Of a DNA stretch of 55,090 nucleotides, positions 22,693-34,406 are shown in pieces. The stretch is from Gnetum montanum (lineage: Eukaryota; Streptophyta; Gnetopsida; Gnetales; Gnetaceae). A model generated the notes under the pieces. That model saw only the letters and a program-made list of their open reading frames with translations. It was not told where the DNA came from and made no database searches. Each line of letters starts with the position of its first letter. The first letter of the stretch is position 1. The stretch covers positions 855,283 to 910,372 of the forward strand of contig MNCI01012713.1 of NCBI GenBank assembly GCA_015680685.1, read 5' to 3'. Position numbers and translations under genes: made by a program.

Positions 22693-24640
22693 TTGCACAC
22701 CAAACAAGACAAGATGTCTTCTTCTTCGCATAAGAGCACTTCACCGCCTAGGACTAACACAAGAGACAATCGGCGACATCATACACGTAACCAAGATCTG
22801 TCAATTCCTCAACAATTTCTTGTGGTATATACTCATCACAATGAGTATGTACCTGGCTTTACCTTTATTCTCCACCAAGATGAACAATTGCATTGGAGAG
22901 ACTTGGAAGGTAACATAGTGTTGCCTCCAGACTGATTAGTCCCCAACATGCTCCTTCGTGCTCTCACATGAATAGGCATGTCATTTTTGTACGCAGAATA
23001 TGTTGCATGCGATCATGACACAAGGGATTATCATCCCATAGAAGTGCAACATCAAATGGACTTGCAACAGAAGAGTTACTATACATCCTCAAAGGGTAAA
23101 TGGCCCCATAACGCTCCGTACGTCTTAAGCGAAATTGAGGGTGGTGAACCTGCTTCAACAGGTTCCCCACCAAACAATGTTCCCCCTCCTAACGATGGTC
23201 AGGAGGTGGTGTATCAGAACCTTCACTCCACTATCCACAACCCTAGTTCTGATAGCCACAAACATGAAGTGTTCAAAGAGGAAACACAACCACATGACAA
23301 GGGCGGACATTTTGATCGTGATCACAATCATGATCGAAACCATCAAAGAGAAGGTAAAAAAGACCATCATGGTGATGGTTCTCCTTCTTCTTCACCTTCA
23401 TCATCATATTCACCCTCTCCTTCAATGTCTGGATGTAATCATAAGGAAAACAATCGTGAGGATAAAAGGAAATAGAGTGAAAAAAATCGACGAGATAGTC
23501 GAGAATGAGGATGATGGCACTCTAAGGAATCAAGGCATGGAAGAAGGAAGAGTAGGGAACCGCATAAACACCATAGACGCTATGAACGAGATGATCACAA
23601 AGAACCCCTACTCGAACCTAGAAGCATGCTAGATATAACGAAGGCTATAAGAGTTCCCACAAGGCACCAAAAAGATAGTAGGATCAAGAGGTTAGACATG
23701 AATAACATCCCACAGTTTGAGGAGGGATACAACGCTGATCCTCAAAATCATTTACAAGCATTCTACGATGCATGTGCCTTGCAGAACATAGAAACCGAAT
23801 GCCAAAAACTGAAATTATTCCCAACGACACTAGTGAAAGAAGCTGAAAGCTGGTACTGGTCCTTAGAACCAGAATGCATTCGGAGGTGGAGTACAATGTT
23901 AGAACTATTTAATGATAAGTACCAAACGTACTCCCAAGTGTCTAACCTGTGAAAGCAAATCCAAGGATGGAAGCAAGGAAATCATGAACCCTTGGATGCT
24001 TCCATGGGCTGCTATTACGCACTATTACATCGTTGCCCTGGCCATGGTTATTCGCAGTGGGATCAACTACGCCATCTCATGGATGGACTTAGGCATGAAA
24101 CAAGAAGAACCCTTGGGACGTATGCCCAAAGAAGATTATCAGAGCTTAGGTCTCATCAAATTCATAGATTACTAGAGCAAGTAGTCAAAGAAGAAGGTGA
24201 GCTACAAAAGAGAGAAAGTGCGAAAGAGTACAACTGAGATCCTTCCCTCTGAAAAAGGGGAGTGAGATTCTGTGAGGAGGAAGAAGAGTCACCACTCGAA
24301 AAGATGGTGAATAGGAAAACTTTGCTACTCCAAAAGTTAACAACCGAAGTATCGACAAAGGTAGACCAACTGTGGGACTCCCTGGATAGTAGGTTTGAAA
24401 CTATTCTTAAAATTTTAGAGGAGTCTAGGGAGAAAGGTACTGACCATAACAAAAAGAAAAAGAGAGAAGTGGACAATGCACGTAACAAGGGTAAGGGTAA
24501 AATGGCCATCACATAAGAGGTTGTAGATTTTGACACGGACAATGATGGTGGATGTGAGATATGCCAATATGACCATCCTAAGGGATGTTGCCCAGTAATC
24601 TCACATCTACAAGAGTCTGGGGTGTATGCACTCAACCCAT
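22693..24640 (+). pseudogene. Element C gag
   Basis: The amino-terminal pieces (22,711-22,935 and 22,978-23,475) include HNEYVPGFTFIL and LHWRDLEGN and a His/Ser/Pro-rich low-complexity tail. The capsid-like core begins near 23,690: NNIPQFEEGYNADPQNHLQA, LKLFPTTLVKEAESWYWSLE, MLELFNDKYQTYSQ, then CYYALLHRCPGHGYSQWDQL, HLMDGLRHETRRTLG. This is the retrotransposon gag domain in the long form seen in Athila/Tat-type elements. A zinc-knuckle-like CEICQYDHPKGCC (24,553-24,591) follows. Stops at 23,473, 23,949, 24,235 and 24,514 plus frameshifts break it. The homologous gag in D has the same order. Confidence 0.85.
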
Positions 24641-25062
24641 GACTTAATAAACAACAAAAACCCCAACGGTTACCTTATCCCCAAGGTAACCCAAGGCAGT
24701 TCCACCAACCTTCAACATATTATCCAAGTGGAACTCCACCACAACCCGTTGAGCAACATCAATAGTGGCAATACCCACAATCATGGGGGATGCCACCACC
24801 AAGGCAACAATACCCCTACTAACAACTGGACCCATATGGCTCCTACGTGCAACATCCAATCTCTCCACGTGACTCTGTTGGTCATGTTACACCACAACAT
24901 CACTACCAAGCTTGGGAGTATTTTAGAACTCCTTCTCCTAAGGGAGATAACCCACAAACATACCATCCTTTGAATCCATCCACAACTCTCACACCAATAG
25001 CTCCATTACCACCCGCTCCAGCAATGCAAGGGGAACTCCCTACTCAACCGCAACAATGAAAT
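24626..25062 (+). pseudogene. Element C proline/glutamine-rich gag tail
   Basis: After the zinc knuckle the plus strand encodes Pro/Gln/Tyr/His-rich sequence in two frames (24,626-24,973 and 24,847-25,059), for example HVTPQHHYQAWEYFRTPSPK and PTPIAPLPPAPAMQGELPT-like text. Composition and position match the tail of the gag of element D. Function unknown, probably a flexible linker. Confidence 0.6.
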
Positions 25063-25083
25063 GACACAAGGGCTGTAAATACT

Positions 25084-26034
25084 CAACCCGCTGTTGGTTC
25101 TGACAGCCGTATGAAGAGAAGACCTTTCTTCAGAACCAACAGTCCAACCAAGCCCTCACAACCACAAGCGGGTGAACCTCTGAATGCCCCTCCATCAAAT
25201 AAGGCTTTAGAGCTCCCTTCAAACCAAACACTGAGCTCAATGCATACAGTTATGTTAACACATGTCATAACCAATTGGATTAAGGTTGGCCACCTTCCCA
25301 AGAAATTCTCTGATCTTGGAAGCCCCCTAATCTATCTCCAAGTCGTTGGGAATGAGCCATGCAAAGTTCTTCTGGACTCAAGTTCTGGAGTCAACCTAAC
25401 ATCACAAGAGATGTACAAAGCCTAGAACCTGCCTCCATTAAGGAAGAGTAATATTCACCTAGAGTTGGCCAACCAGTCCATCACTGTCCCCTTGGAACTA
25501 GTGGAGGACATCATTACCACTGTGTGTGGGCGGTCACATCCAACTAATTTCCTAGTGATACAAGTAAACAACAATAAAGGGGACTTCCCAATAATAATGG
25601 GAAGGGCATGGCTAAGTACTGTAGATGCACGTCTAGGAATCTGTGATCTTTCCCTGGAAATATCCAGGGAGAACACTTTTGAAAAGATCAAAAAGAAGAA
25701 AGTTCCATGCATCGCATACAGTGACACAGGGTGCAATTGCATGCAGAGATCATGGGTTGGCCAAAATTTAGCATTGCCTGCATGCAACTGGTGTGCACAA
25801 GACCTTAACCTACAAAAGTGCCTATATACAACAGCCACACAACAAGGAGACACCCAGTGGTTGATAGCTGATCAAGTGAGCAACTCACTAACGTGCATGG
25901 AAGTAACTAAGGGAATAACTAGTGCTTACATCGAAAGCATAGATGAACTTGAGCAAGTTCGTCACCAACTTCCAAACCTTAACCTGAAAACATCAATTGG
26001 GGGAAGTTGGAAATTCCTAAAAAAATCAAAATAA
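25084..26034 (+). pseudogene. Element C protease region
   Basis: Frame 25,111-25,425 ends in CKVLLDSSSGVNLTSQEMY, aligned to the protease active site D-S/T-G-A/S; the Gly position is Ser. After a TAG at 25,423 the next frame (25,465) reads ITVPLELVEDI, HPTNFLVIQVNN, FPIIMGRAWLSTVDA and LEIS, which is the typical second half with I-I-x-G-R-x-W-L. It is the last recognisable retroviral-type domain in the element. No RT follows before the 3' LTR. Confidence 0.75.
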
Positions 26035-28057
26035 GCACTTTGATAAGAAGTTGTTAGTCAATGTGCAACAGACCAAATCTTAGCATGAATCTAGAATGGT
26101 CAATGCACATAATACCTTTGAGAAGGGACAACCCTACTCATTATTTCGGATCTCCTCCTTCCAACTCAGTCATGGGGGAGATGGCCACCTCTGTTGATCA
26201 ATTGAAGCTCTCAGTTCCTTTTTAATTTTTTTTTACATATTTTTTTTTTACAAATTTCTTTAACTTTTCTTGTTTTTGTTTTACAACATCGTTCATAGTT
26301 TTTCATTTCTTTGTCTGTTTGTTTGTTTTGTTATGTTCATCACCTAATAAGTGCTCCTGATGGTGGTATGAACTATATTCTATTGATTGCTAATGTTTGG
26401 TTTTTACCTTTCAGTTATAATGTTGATACTAAGGTATGGTTCTTTTGATATAACAGGCAATGAGTCCACGTCATCCATGCATCCATGAATTTCGATGGTC
26501 TCTCTTGGCTTGGAACTGTACAGTCCCTTTCTTTAATAATAAAACTATCAACGAATTGGTGACTGGGCATTTCTCAAACTGAGGAAGGACTCAAGGATTG
26601 AAAAGGGTGTGACTTCAAGGGGATTTGATGCATTTGTGCTAGCTATTCTCTTGGGTGCTTGGATGTTTTCTTCTTGAGTTTTCCTTATCATTTCGACATT
26701 ACTTCATTGTTGGGAAGCTGAGCTAATAAAAATAATAAGTCTTTGCATGGTGTGGTTCTCATGCAAAAAATAAATAAATAACTAAACACAGTGAGAATTT
26801 AAAGCACACCCCTAGACAAAATAATCATCTGGGCTACAAGCACTGGTTATGGAACTAAACAAACATGTTCCCTATAACTAAGGCCCTTTCTCACTTCCTA
26901 CTTTTCCCTTTCTCGTCTCCTCAGGCTGGTGGTGACTCTTTGGGGAAGCATTCTTGTTACTTCAAGTGGATGGATTGGCCAAGTGTATTAATGCGAAGTC
27001 ACTGGATGTGGATTATTTGAGCCTGGATTTGGAATGAGATCTACTATGTCACATTAACCATAAATACACAAGGGTCTATACACCACCTTGTTCTTGGGAC
27101 TTCATTCCATTCTCTTCTCCTCATCATTCCTTTTCCATTTTCCACCTCATTACCAGTTGTATTAGTAGTTTATATTTTGGTTGATGCATTATTTTATTTT
27201 TGGTAAATTCTTGTGGTTAAGACTTTAACTCTTGCTTCCAAATGACATTTCCAGCGCCTATAGACTCTCTGAATGTGGGATTGTTGGGGCATTAAGGGCA
27301 TGAGCCTACTTTGGGGAGGACCCACTGGCATTCCTATTTGGTGCATCAGTTAACTTCTTTCCCTTAAACATTGTTGTAATCAACATTTGTTTTGTTCATT
27401 TCCACCTCTGACATCCATTTTATTGGCTTTCTCATTGTTTCTTTTTCTCCATATTTCTTATTCCTTAGCTTTTTTCATTCTATCGCTACCGGAGGATCGC
27501 TCTTAGTCATGGGGGTCCTGGTCCAATTTTTTCAATTTTTCCCTAACCCCTACACCTTGGGTAGTCACCAGTGTTATATCTCCAGAATCCGTATTAGCCA
27601 TATCACAACTCAGCCAATGGACCTTACACCAAGGCAAGGTATCAACTGCATTGCGATTTACTTATCCTTGCTAATATGCGATTGTGTGGTGTGTGCAGAT
27701 GGCAATCATGTAGCAATGGACTAGACCTAGAGGAAACACTTAAGATGGACTAGTGTTGGAACACTCATGCAAGGAACAAGATTGATGGCATGGTTATAGA
27801 TGGACAACGAAAGACACAATCTTGGCACCGACAGCAACACATCTTCTTCTTTTCTCTCTCTCTCTTAGCTACCAAATAACGCTGGATGTCAATTGTGTAT
27901 AGTATTCACTCTTGTAGTCATGAATACTAATATTGTCATGTATTGTAATGATTGATCCATCCACATGTTATCCCATTCACCATCAGTTGTCATTCAAGTC
28001 AATAATCCCATACCTTCCCAATATTTTGTAAGGAACTTAAGGACGAGTTTTCATTCA
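26035..28057 (+). other. Element C non-coding 3' internal region
   Basis: About 2 kb without recognisable protein. It starts with a T-rich stretch (26,220-26,330), as does the corresponding place in D. GGGTGTGACTTCAAGGGGA near 26,608 has a near-identical match in D (about 31,917-31,935). The phrase TCATGGGGG recurs at 26,168, 27,508 and in the polypurine tract. The 110-residue ORF at 27,392 has no recognisable match. Confidence 0.6.
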
Positions 28058-28069
28058 GTCATGGGGGTA
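28058..28069 (+). promoter_or_regulatory. Polypurine tract of element C
   Basis: GTCATGGGGGTA abuts the 3' LTR start TGATGAGC. Confidence 0.75.
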
Positions 28070-28835
28070 TGATGAGCTGCGATATCGCATCTTGCCTCAT
28101 CTTCTATAAATAAGAGGTGGTGCCTTTCGTTCAAGATAGTTAGAGTTAGACCCTTAGCCAAACTCTTGCAGTTTTACCATTCCATAGTTAGAATAATTCC
28201 TGTGTGCCCGCAATAGGAGTCATAGAGTGAACGGATCTTTATTTGAGCAATTTGTACCTGAGAACACATTTGTGTATGGCAATAAAGACGAACTTTATGA
28301 TAAATCTTGCAATATACAGATTAAGCTAATTAGTAATTAATTATTATTGAATGTTTAATGCTTTCCTAGTTAATTAATCTCTCTCTCAACCTTCAACTCT
28401 CTTAGTTAAGTACACTTAGTACGACCACTTTGAGCATGCGTGTAGCACTTGGTAACCCAGTAACGATTAGTGTTTGGTAATCCCAACAGCATTGCACTGG
28501 TTCAAGATGTGTACAACAAGTGGGAACGGATACTAGTGTTGGGAACAATTAGAACTTAGTTAGTGAATAGTTAATGTAAGTTAGTCACTTAGTTCTCTTT
28601 ACCTTCCCATATTAGCATAAGACATTAAAAAGATAAAAGCTATAAAAATCATATACCTCAAGCTTACTTAACCATATAACCGTGACAATACAAGTAAGTT
28701 TGGGAAGACAACGATTGATTAACCTTGAGTGTTCCATTAAGGCGCGTAAGCACTTAGTCCTTGGAGTTTGACCGGATCGCCCGTGAAACGCTCGTATTCG
28801 TATGGTTGAGTGTAGGGGTACCTCGCCACTCATCA
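28070..28835 (+). repeat. 3' LTR of element C (complete, 766 bp)
   Basis: The only complete copy of this LTR family in the window. TATAAATA at 28,105-28,112. The 10-bp palindrome GCGATATCGC lies just after the LTR start, before the TATA box. Ends CCACTCATCA followed by ACAAC. Confidence 0.9.
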
Positions 28836-28840
28836 ACAAC
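28836..28840. repeat. Target-site duplication of element C, right copy
   Basis: ACAAC, identical to 22,074-22,078. Confidence 0.9.
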
Positions 28841-31140
28841 CAACAACCATGGTAACCAAACTGATAGTGTAGGCAATAACCAAAACAAAGGAATCCATTT
28901 CATTAAAGAGATTCATTAAACTAAGGGATCCTCATAAGGATATTAATTCAAAGCATAGCATAACACCATCAAACCCAAAGTAATCTCATGGAATTTCATC
29001 ATCAAGAGAAGAATCAAAACCATCATCCAAAGAGATCTTACAAATTCCAAATAATAACCCAAGATGCCAACTAATCCAATAAGAGGAATTCCTAATCATA
29101 ATTTCCAAATGAACTAATTAATCCATAATAATGGGAAGATTCAAGTTACTAATAGCTAACAATCATATATGGATCACTACTGAAAGCATGAAATAACCAT
29201 TTTACCAAGATGGGTGAATCAAGACTCTATTAAACCCAAAATCAACTCTAGAGTTGGATCATTGGCTAAATGTATAATAGTAGATGAAATTATGATAGCT
29301 CCATCATTCCTATAACTTTTATGATGATTCTAGATCCCTAAAAAATAAATATCTATATGTATTCTTTGTTAAAAATTTAGGAGGACATTTATCAGAAATA
29401 TAGATTTATAGAACCATGAACCTAGGCTTAGAGAATCAAGTTGAAACAAAAATAGAAAAAGTAGCTAATAAAAAATAGATCATAACGCTGTGATGAAAAT
29501 TTATTTTTCAGTGATTTCAAAATGGTTTGAAAGATAAAAGAGAAACCTATCTTTAGGTAAATGTTTATAGGATTTTTTAGTAAGATCTAGGAGATATGGG
29601 GTTTTTATTATGTGTCATCAAAAATTGTAAGATTATGGATAGTATATAAAGAAAAAATAATAACTTCATCAAAATAATTTTTTTATTTCTTCCAAATGGA
29701 TGTAGAAGCTAAAACATATATAAAAATTAAGTAAAATTTCATAGTTTTATCCCTATCCACACTCAAGATATAGCCTCATTAATCTACATCATAAAAATTC
29801 CTATAATTTTAGATAGGTTTGAAAGAACAACATATAACTCAAAATATACTATGCATTTTTAAATGATTCCTTTTTTACAATTGTATAACTTTCTAATATA
29901 ATTTCAAATGTCTAACTCAAAAGTATGTAAAAGATATAGATGTTTTTCAAGACATTATTTATTTTCCTAACGAAAACCTCTAGAAACACTAGCTCCATGA
30001 AGAAAATCATAAAAAAAAGAGAAATAGAAAATCAAGAAATTCTATAGATCAACAAAATAATTATATATATTTCATAAGAAAAGATTAAAATCTCTAAATA
30101 TGCTTTGATATTAATTTGCAAAACCCATCCTATAGAATTATTGGTAAAATGTTCACAAAACCCATGTCCAAAATTAGTAGAAACAACAATATAACTAATG
30201 AAAAGTTATGCACACAAAATCTATCCAAATAGCATAATATCCCTTCAAAACAAAACCCATCAACCCAAAAGTAGTTTTGGAATCCTACAACAAAAATAAA
30301 CAAGATCCATCCCATAGATGTATACAAAATCTATAATCATAAGTGGGGAAGAAGCCAAGATAACCACAAGAGAGAAAAGAAAAATGCAAAGATCCAAGCA
30401 ATCTACATAATTGATCTGCAATTCCGCAACACTTCCTAGCTTCAATTTTACAGCATCTCTTCCCACATTGTCAAAGTATGTAAAAGAATTAAACCATGGG
30501 AGTTTTAATGGAGATTAAGCAAAAAACCATGGAATGGAAGAAAATGCCAATTATTCAAACTTCCGCAAAGCCACAAGAAAGGTACCAAAAATATTTTCCA
30601 TATTAAACTTAACATCCTCTCCCACTCACATAACTCTCTCACATATCACAATCATTAAAATAAAAAAATACTATAAAAATCTAGAACGCTACAAATATAA
30701 TCTAAAACCTCCTAACATAGATGAGTATGATAAGTTTAACATGAATACATATAAAAAATTACACATAGCACACCTATTAGCATATAAGAGCCATCCACCA
30801 CATATCCACTAACTCATATCATGCATTCTAGAACAAATTAATAACAATAATTCAACAAACCATTAATCACAAGCCATGCCATGCTCCTAACTAAATCTCC
30901 TGAGATCCTGCCATAGTTAACAAGAGAATTAGTGCACACATGCTAGATGTTAATAGAACTATATATATAATTAAATATAGCTAAAAAACACATAATATTA
31001 GCCAAGATTCCAAACAACCCAAATCTTATCATCAACATCATTATCATAATGCATAAAATGTACCAAACTAGATAAACATATAACTATACAACTACAAGCA
31101 AAACAATCTTTGTAAAAACATAGATACTAAGGTTGTTACA
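28841..31140 (-). repeat. Element O 5' LTR, part 2 (LTR 5' end)
   Basis: The outer edge at 31,140 is the reverse complement of TGTAACAACC. The last ~455 bp match O's 3' LTR at 1312-1786. Together with 20,964-22,078 this gives an LTR of about 3.4 kb. The sequence is AT-rich without coding potential. Confidence 0.7.
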
Positions 31141-31889
31141 CTTTATTACCTACTACATTAATCATACTATCAATAGGATTGGTGGCTAATATTTAGAGAT
31201 GTTTATTAATATGTATTCAACACAAATTTATTATCTTAGCATAGGCTACAATGATTCATCTGTAATAACATAGTTGTATCATTGTAACACATTAAAACAC
31301 TTATTTATCATACCACCATGACTAACTATAACTTGCCCTTAAGTTAAATAAAATTGGGATAGAGTTTGTTACAAAATTGTAGGAATGATACTGATGGACT
31401 AACAGACCAATGACTTAATTAGACTTGAGTGCCCAATAAAATTTTTATTTGAACGGACTTGACAAAATGATAATATCATAGGTTAATAAGCTCCATGTAT
31501 TTTGTCATATATTTCTTTTATGGCTCTTTCATTCAAAGATAAACTTCCTGCTTTAATAATGACATATATTTTAGCTTGAATAATGACATTGATTCCATCA
31601 AAGATAAACTTCCTGCTTTAATTAGGAAGCTCCTAGAGAATGATTTTAAGTTTAAATTTGACCATCCAAATCTCCATTTCATTGATCTATTTTTCAAGGT
31701 CAACTTGGACTAAAGTATTCATTGGCATTCTCTTTATTTTTAGTCTTATTTTGCCATGCTTCTATCATAATTTATTTATTTTTACTATATGGCTCTAACC
31801 TCCTCCACAAAGATATTTTTACTCCCATTTTTCATTAGATCTACAAGGATCTTAGTACAACCACGTTGCATGATAACTCCCACAGATGT
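31141..31889. other. Unassigned AT-rich DNA between O and D
   Basis: Contains an imperfect duplication: TCAAAGATAAACTTCCTGCT at 31,533 recurs at 31,598 (period 65). The minus strand at about 31,786-31,890 has an open stretch with IMQRGCTKILVDLMKNGSK that looks protein-like but that I do not recognise. It may be the continuation of D or the DNA into which O inserted. Confidence 0.4.
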
Positions 31890-32289
31890 CACCAAAGAGA
31901 ATCCACAAGTCCCCTTGATGTCACACCCTAATCATTCCCTGTTGGTCCATCCTTTTTCATTCTGGGTACAATGAACACAAAATTAATTTTATGTTTTAAA
32001 AATGTTAAGAATATCACTGTACCCTTGAACAGAACCTCTTATTTGTAGAGTGGATGAGTGGGTGTAATGGGCTCACTATCCACATAATTGATCATTTAAG
32101 ACTCGATAACATAGAACACACCTCAACCAACAAGCCACATGAGTGTTTTATTCATAGATGAGATTACTTATAAAAACGTAAAAAGACAAAAAGACAAAAA
32201 GATAAAACAAGAAATTGAAAAATGAAAAAACTAGAAAACAAAAAGTTGTAAAATTTAAGAAAATAAAAAGTGGTTATTAATCCTGCTTA

Positions 32290-34265
32290 TTACTAGAATG
32301 GGGGGTATCCCCCATAACTAAACGGTTGAGGATGGCAAGGATTAATAAATGGAAGATGAGGATCCTTGCATGTTGAAAATATTGAAACTTGGCCATACTT
32401 ACCCCATCGGGGTTCACACACTGGATTATAGTAAGCATAGTGGGGCAATTTATGAGATGTGGTTCTTGGATAAGGAGTTGACCCACTATGATGTTTGTGA
32501 TCGGAAGATGGTATGCGAGGATCGGGTTGTCGCTCTCCATTCCTGGGTTCATTGGGCTGTATGATTGTTGGAGTGTTAATTGGTGGCCCTGATGAAGTAA
32601 CATGAGGTGTTGGGTTCGAAGGTAAGGGTGCACCACAGTGTTGGACTTGTGCTAAGTTGGAGGATGCAGTGGCCTTGGAATTGTGTTGTCCCTTCTTATG
32701 GTCATGTTTAAAGAAGGGACGCTTTGGATGTTGAGGAGGCCTTTCACTATTGTTAGCAATAGTGGCATAAGTAACGTTTGTGGGTTGTTGCTGTGGTGCA
32801 GACACCTTAGGAACAATTGGTGGCAATGTAGAAGGGGGGAAAGGATAAGAATGTTGAAAATTAGGAGAAGTGTGTGGTACACAAGGCGGTTGTCGTGTTG
32901 AAGGCATGGGCTGATAGTATTGAGGAGAATGGTAATGTGATGAGATAGAGTATGTTGGCCCAGTTGGAGAAACAAGATGTTGAACTAGATAAGCATTTGG
33001 GTTTGGCTGGTAAGAAGGGTGTCTCCAGTTTAGGGGTGGCTTCCCCCACGACTAGGATTGTTGCCACTGTGATTAAACACAGTATCTCTGTACGAAATTT
33101 GGGTGTAACGTGTTTCCCCAATGCTCATATAAATGTAACAAGATTGGGCATTGGCCCTTGGGGTGATCGTATAGGCAAATGTTGCATTCATACATATGAT
33201 TGGCAGTTAAGCCCTTATTCTCCTTATCCCTTCTTTCCGATTGTCTAATGTTTTGTCCTGCTTCTTGGGTTGTCAAAACTCTATCTCCAATGATATCGAT
33301 ATATTCTCCACACTTTTGATACGTCCATTCCAACGTCTTATTGATCTTTGCCTCGACTTCTTCTAATGATTGTTGTACCGACAAAGATGGTTCTTTCTCC
33401 TTGTGATAGGTTGATTTCTCCTTTTTGTGATTATGGACCTTTGTTAAGTTGAGATTTTGATCTCATTGATGTTTTTCAACACTCTCCCATCTAGCCATTT
33501 CTCCTTCTTCTTTTTCTACCTGCTTAATAAGCTCTTGGACTTGATGGGTTCGTAGTTCGTATAGTTGACCTTGGGCATACATCCCTAGGGTTTCTCTTGT
33601 TGCATCACGAAGCCCATCAATGATATGGTACATTAGCCTTTCCTCGGAAAACCCATGGCTTGGATAGTTGTTTAACAATGCATAATATCTTTCTAAGGCC
33701 ATGTCAAGGGTTCATGTTGTGCTTGTTTCCATCCTTGGATTTGTTTCCTCAAGGTTGACACTCTTGTGTAGGTTTGATATTTTTCGTTAAAGACTTCTAT
33801 CATTGTTGACCAATGTCGTATTGAATTTGGTTTTAACGATCTATATCATACTTTTGCTTGGCCAACAAGCGTCATGGGAAAGAGTTTGTCAACTGCTATC
33901 AATGTTGTTCCATGTGTAGGCATCGTAGAAGGCTTGTAAATGTTGATGTGGATCTAAGTCATAGCCTCCTGAAAAATTGGGAAAGTTGTTTAAATCGAGC
34001 CTGGGTAGGTGGCGCTTTTATGATGCCTATGTGAGATTCAAATAGCCTTTTGTATTTGCGTTAAGCTTGTAGTGGCCAGTAGGGGTTCATCATCATCGAG
34101 TAAGTTATGCTTTCGTGCGTTGGGATGATGTTGCCTTCGTTCATGTTTATAAGAAACCCCCACTTCAGGTTGTGTACTCCAATCTTCATTGTCATATAAT
34201 TCATTGGTTCTCCAATGAACTTCCTCACTAAGTGTGGCATTATCGTGATCTTGTAGGAGAGGCAT
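32290..34265 (-). pseudogene. Element D gag
   Basis: Order on the minus strand: amino-terminal piece from ATG 34,265 (MPLLQDHDNATLSEEVHW), capsid-like core at 33,702-33,463 (LERYYALLNNYPSHGFSEER, IIDGLRDATRETLG, QELIKQVEKEEGE), a linker with KCGEYIDIIGDRVLTTQEA, zinc-knuckle-like CNICLYDHPKGQC (C-x2-C-x3-H-x4-C, about 33,147-33,186), and a Pro/Gln/His-rich tail (32,907-32,290). It parallels element C's gag domain by domain. Frameshifts and stops (e.g. near 33,470 and 33,990) break it. Confidence 0.8.
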
Positions 34266-34382
34266 GGTTGTGAAGTTGTGTGTGAAATTACGTGTGACTT
34301 TTAATAATTATTTCTTTCTAAAAGATATATCATTAATTCCTTTACAGTGACCTTGTATGATATAACTAATCTAGATAACTAG

Positions 34383-34406
34383 CACCGTCCCCGGCAACGG
34401 TGCCAA
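34383..34406 (-). promoter_or_regulatory. Primer-binding site of element D
   Basis: Minus strand TTGGCACCGTTGCCGGGGAC follows the LTR end CTCATCA and is close to the complement of plant tRNA-Asp, as in Athila-type elements. It is better preserved than in C. Confidence 0.85.

Larger units (their letters stand above)
22079..28835 (+). mobile_element. Element C: gag-protease-only LTR retrotransposon with intact 5-bp target duplication
   Basis: LTRs at 22,079-22,569 and 28,070-28,835 begin TGATGAGC and end CTCATCA. ACAAC is duplicated exactly at 22,074-22,078 and 28,836-28,840. The primer site TTGGTGTCATTGCCGGAGAC follows the first LTR and polypurine GTCATGGGGGTA precedes the second. The 5.5 kb interior encodes a broken gag (22,693-24,640), a proline/glutamine-rich segment and a protease (25,084-25,730), but no RT, RNase H or integrase. 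About 2 kb of non-coding DNA follows. The primer site resembles the tRNA-Asp type used by Athila-like Ty3/gypsy elements. The structure is that of a non-autonomous element mobilised by enzymes of a relative. By hand count the two LTRs differ at about 35 of 490 shared positions, mostly transitions. Confidence 0.9.
1312..31140 (-). mobile_element. Element O: old minus-strand Ty3/gypsy element, host of three insertions
   Basis: Read on the minus strand the order is: 5' LTR (31,140 to 20,964, split by C), primer-binding site (20,961-20,946), reduced gag and protease remnants, reverse transcriptase (about 20,110-19,440), RNase H (about 19,350-18,960), integrase zinc-binding end (about 18,900-18,655), [B], integrase core (11,851-11,200), integrase C-terminal part (11,140-10,911), [A], last integrase piece (2005-1842), polypurine tract (1799-1787) and a truncated 3' LTR (1786 to about 1312). 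The LTR begins TGTAACAACC (31,140) or TGTAATAACC (1786) and ends GGGTGTTACA (20,964). Domain order PR-RT-RH-INT is Ty3/gypsy. The primer-binding site begins TGGTATCA as in tRNA-Met-primed elements. Long LTRs suggest a Tekay/Del-like chromovirus, but I saw no chromodomain. All coding is broken. A, B and C are younger than O. Confidence 0.85.

Noticed and set aside
23135-23632. 165-residue plus-strand ORF overlapping gag
   Set aside because: Out of frame with the gag domain. The Met/Ile/Val-rich low-complexity translation is a frame shadow of the His/Asp-rich region.
24162-24635. 157-residue minus-strand ORF opposite element C gag
   Set aside because: It lies antisense to clear gag motifs; its Ser-rich composition is a shadow of the gag reading frame.
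25455-25853. 132-residue minus-strand ORF
   Set aside because: Antisense to the protease of element C.
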